From positions 6,076,001-6,140,000 of the forward strand of contig CM082585.2 in NCBI GenBank assembly GCA_040954595.2: DNA of 64,000 nucleotides, given 5' to 3'. The translations under genes and the position numbers were made by a program. Origin of the DNA: Balanoglossus misakiensis. Lineage: Eukaryota > Hemichordata. The first letter of the stretch is position 1, and each line of letters opens with the position of its first letter. Positions 47,686 through 64,000 of the stretch are shown here, piece after piece. The notes under the pieces were generated by a model that saw only the letters and a list, made by a program, of their open reading frames with translations, made no database searches and was not told the DNA's origin.

Positions 47686-50511
47686 AACACGATGTATGTT
47701 AATTTTAAAACTATTCCTGCGCAATAACTTGAGAAATGCATGTATATTTTTGGAAATAGCACGTTTGGTGACACTATTACCCCGCATTTTAGGGTTAATA
47801 CTAGTTAACTGTGGTCACAGCCCCTGCGCGGCTTTGGCCAACAAATGTACGCAAAAGACTGCCATGCGCATTGCCGAACGATTTATGAAACTTGCACACA
47901 GTAGCCGGGCTCTACGCACAGAGCAACGTATTTATGACACCAAATTCAGATTCAATGTCAAGATCATATTTTGGTATACAATGTAGTCTATTTTTTAATA
48001 TGGTGCAACACAAACAAACACCCTACGACCAGAAAGCGCTTTTGGATCGGAACAGAATTTTGAGCACCAACGAGGCTGTCATTTTAAAGTTAATTTCGGA
48101 AAATATTTTAAGTTTTCAAGCATATTTTTGTTAAACTTTATCACTTATGGATTCCATCAAACATCGATTTCGGAAATATTTTGTTAAACTTTATCACTTA
48201 TGGATTCCATCAAACATCGATATAGGCAATCAGCAAACAAGTTTTTACAGTTTTGTTAAATTTTCGCACAAAGCGCGAGTGCGTCATACACCGAATCTCA
48301 ATGCATACGCCAATGTAAATTGTCCTCTTCAGCCGTAGAGTATACAGTGAGTTACAATTACGTTTAGAATTTCTTGACACCGAGGGCGCACTTTCAGATA
48401 TGAGGCTTATCATTTGCTAACATTTTACATGTACATGTACATACATGTAAACATTTTGTTTTAATTCAAGCACTGTCAATTTGGGAATATGAGTGGGTAA
48501 TACAAAGATATTTTTTATAGGCTCTTATATCGTCGAATAAGATATCAACTTTTAGAAAGCAACAGTACCTGATCAGTGCCTTGATGGTGTCTTGGTCAGT
48601 TTTTTTTCTGGGTGATTCCATCTCAGATTTGGAGCTGCTGACGGTAATCAAATGGAGACCCAAGAACACTTCCCACCTCAGCCTATTTCTGGGTTGTGAA
48701 AGCCAAGTCAGAATGTATTATTCTGTGCAGGCCATTAGTGAACAACCGACAAAGATAAATGCAGGTTGCTTTTTTGCCAGCATTCAGAAAAGTCAGGAAG
48801 GACACCAGAAAAAAACAATAATATTCAGTCTTGGAGTCGATACCTCTGTAGTGACAATGGTAAATTTATTCTATTTCTTGAAAATATAAAGACACCATGA
48901 AAGTAGTAAAAATTATACATTTTTAATATCTAACACTTGACCACCTGTATTTTAAATTTATTAAAAAGAAGAAAAGAAAGGCAATCACAGTATAAAATTG
49001 GTAGTAAAAATCACGGGAGTATGAATATATAGGCAAATTTGACACTCCACAGATTTGGCATGTAGGCTCCAAGGATTCTATAAAGAAACATTTTTTTTAT
49101 CTGTAGAGTGTACCAGTAATACAGGAATCTTTACAAAAGATGATTTTCCCAAAATCTGACGACTAAAAATCTGACAGGAAAATAACTTTTGACGAGAGTA
49201 GAAATGTTTGCCCGTTGTCGGGGAGTACATCACGGCTACAGCTACGACGATAATAATTATTAAAGTAGACTTAAAAGGCACTGTGTATACTTATGCAGCA
49301 AGTATTTCTACGATACTGTAACAGGTCACTGTAATTAATTGTACACTTTTTGTTGAACATAGCTGAATTTGTATCAGAAATGTAGAACTGGTTCTAGGAT
49401 AGTACCCAAAACTGGGACGAAAAATTTGATACTCAATGCCGATAGCACCATATACAGTTGTGTGAAAGTAGCACCATTGTTAAATAGGTCAAAGCACTCT
49501 TAACTGTTAGCTTGGATTGTATAAAGTACAACGTGTAGAAGACGGGAAGTCTGTCGATGGACTCCAAATCCCCTTATTTCAGTTTCAAAAGAGTTTACAA
49601 TCTGTTTTTTCGTCTCTCCTACGCTGTATACATTGCTGCTACCAGTGACGTCACAAGACAGAACGATTTAATTCGCACACAGCACGCCACCATGAAGCAT
49701 GTTCGAAATACAAGAAACAACATTTGGTGGGCGGTATGTCCTTATGAAGTCTGAACAGAATATTCTATCGATGTGATTTTGGGCGAAAATGAAACTCGAT
49801 GTAAACAGCACAGGAGAGAGGGTCGCTGACCTATCTAAACTACGAGTCACATTGAAAATGTGTCAGTTGAAATACCAAAGAAACGATAAAATGCTTAAAA
49901 CGAGGTACATTTGTAATAGGATTAGGAATGGAATCGGTAAACTTAATGACAAAAATCTTCAAAGTTAAACACTGTCAAAAATTCAAACGGAGAAAAAAAT
50001 AACTAGGTGAGAAATTTTTGATACAATGACAGCTGGAGGTATTAAAAAAAATACAAACTGAATATTAAAGAGGATAATTAACATTACATCAAACGACATT
50101 ACAGTATAAGTTGCCACATTTGTTTTGTATCTATCGCTACACTCAGCTCGCATAAATAAATATTAGCATACGAAACTTGGCAAATTTCCAGATGCTACCC
50201 AGATCTTTCAACAAAGCCCCTTCTCAACAATGTGGCAGGTAATCTGTCAGGAGGAATTTTGGTTAACCGGTGATAACTACAGATAACAATTGTTTACAAG
50301 TCTCGAACTAGACAATTGCACTATTACTGGTTAATTTGGGTGCCTGATTGTTGTACAGATTTTTCTCCTTTTGTGTTTTAATCCAAATAATCGTCGCTTC
50401 AGTTGCTAATCAACCACGTTGTATTGATGATGCAAGTTGCCTGTAACGTAGGCACCTGGTTTCGCCCACAACTGTCTTCACAGGGTATTTCTCCATGATT
50501 AGTTTCTTGCT
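47686..50511. other. Convergent intergenic region between C1q-C and the collagen gene
   Basis: C1q-C (+) and the collagen gene (-) point toward each other here, so the stretch should contain both 3' UTRs. It is AT-rich. A 53-bp tandem duplication at about 48125-48230 is the only structure noticed. Confidence 0.6.
48125..48230. repeat. 53-bp tandem duplication
   Basis: GTTAAACTTTATCACTTATG with the following GATTCCATCAAACATCGAT occurs at 48130 and again at 48183. Confidence 0.9.
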
Positions 50512-50517
50512 TTTATT
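50512..50517 (-). terminator. Candidate poly(A) signal of the collagen gene
   Basis: AATAAA on the minus strand lies 57 bp beyond the TAG stop. A short 3' UTR is possible but unproven. Confidence 0.35.
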
Positions 50518-50573
50518 TCAGTATTTCCTTCTTTTTTTTTGGTCGTTCTCGCTGATAATTTTTCTGTGGCAAA

Positions 50574-63954
<13,381 letters not shown>

Positions 63955-64000
63955 CTGGAAAAACATGTGACAATCAGTCAGGGTTTAGCCATTAGCATTC

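Noticed and set aside
48581-48889. 102-codon plus-strand ORF
   Set aside because: No signal, domain, splice or codon-use support, and chance length in AT-rich DNA.

Overview
The window is animal (metazoan) nuclear DNA. Genes have short, strongly coding exons with consensus GT-AG borders, separated by AT-rich introns, and the intergenic DNA carries microsatellites, minisatellites and short inverted-repeat transposons. The gene set (glycogenin, secreted C1q-domain proteins, type IV collagen with a vertebrate-like NC1 domain) and the compact introns suggest a marine invertebrate deuterostome such as a hemichordate, a cephalochordate or an echinoderm. That assignment is an inference; a mollusc or another invertebrate is not excluded.

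Layout. Positions 1-3904 hold upstream or first-intron DNA. Positions 3905-14203 (+) carry seven exons of glycogenin: five encode the GT8 catalytic domain, one encodes a long acidic linker, and the last encodes the conserved C-terminal glycogen-synthase-binding motif. The first coding exon, with the ATG, was not found. Positions 14204-20573 are intergenic and include a clean TA-flanked MITE and one unexplained exon-like ORF on the minus strand.

Three paralogous two-exon genes follow on the + strand: C1q-A (20574-21851), C1q-B (32196-41959, with an 8.7 kb intron) and C1q-C (46008-47685). In each, exon 1 encodes a signal peptide and coiled coil and exon 2 encodes a complete C1q domain. All three introns are phase 1, and none of the proteins has a collagen stretch. 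Between C1q-A and C1q-B lie a 1.07 kb terminal-inverted-repeat element, a 136-bp tandem array, and a possible multi-exon non-coding transcript with repeated exons.

Positions 50574-63954 (-) carry the 3' part (27 exons, 1,399 residues) of a type IV collagen alpha chain. It ends in a complete alpha1-type NC1 domain and its 5' end lies beyond the right edge.

The genes do not form an operon. Glycogenin primes glycogen synthesis in the cytoplasm, the C1q proteins are predicted secreted trimeric recognition or signalling proteins, and the collagen is a basement membrane component. I found no convincing undescribed molecular system. The most unusual items are the C1q coiled-coil cluster, the exon-duplicated candidate non-coding locus, the acidic insertion in glycogenin, and several transposon families shared between intergenic DNA and collagen introns.
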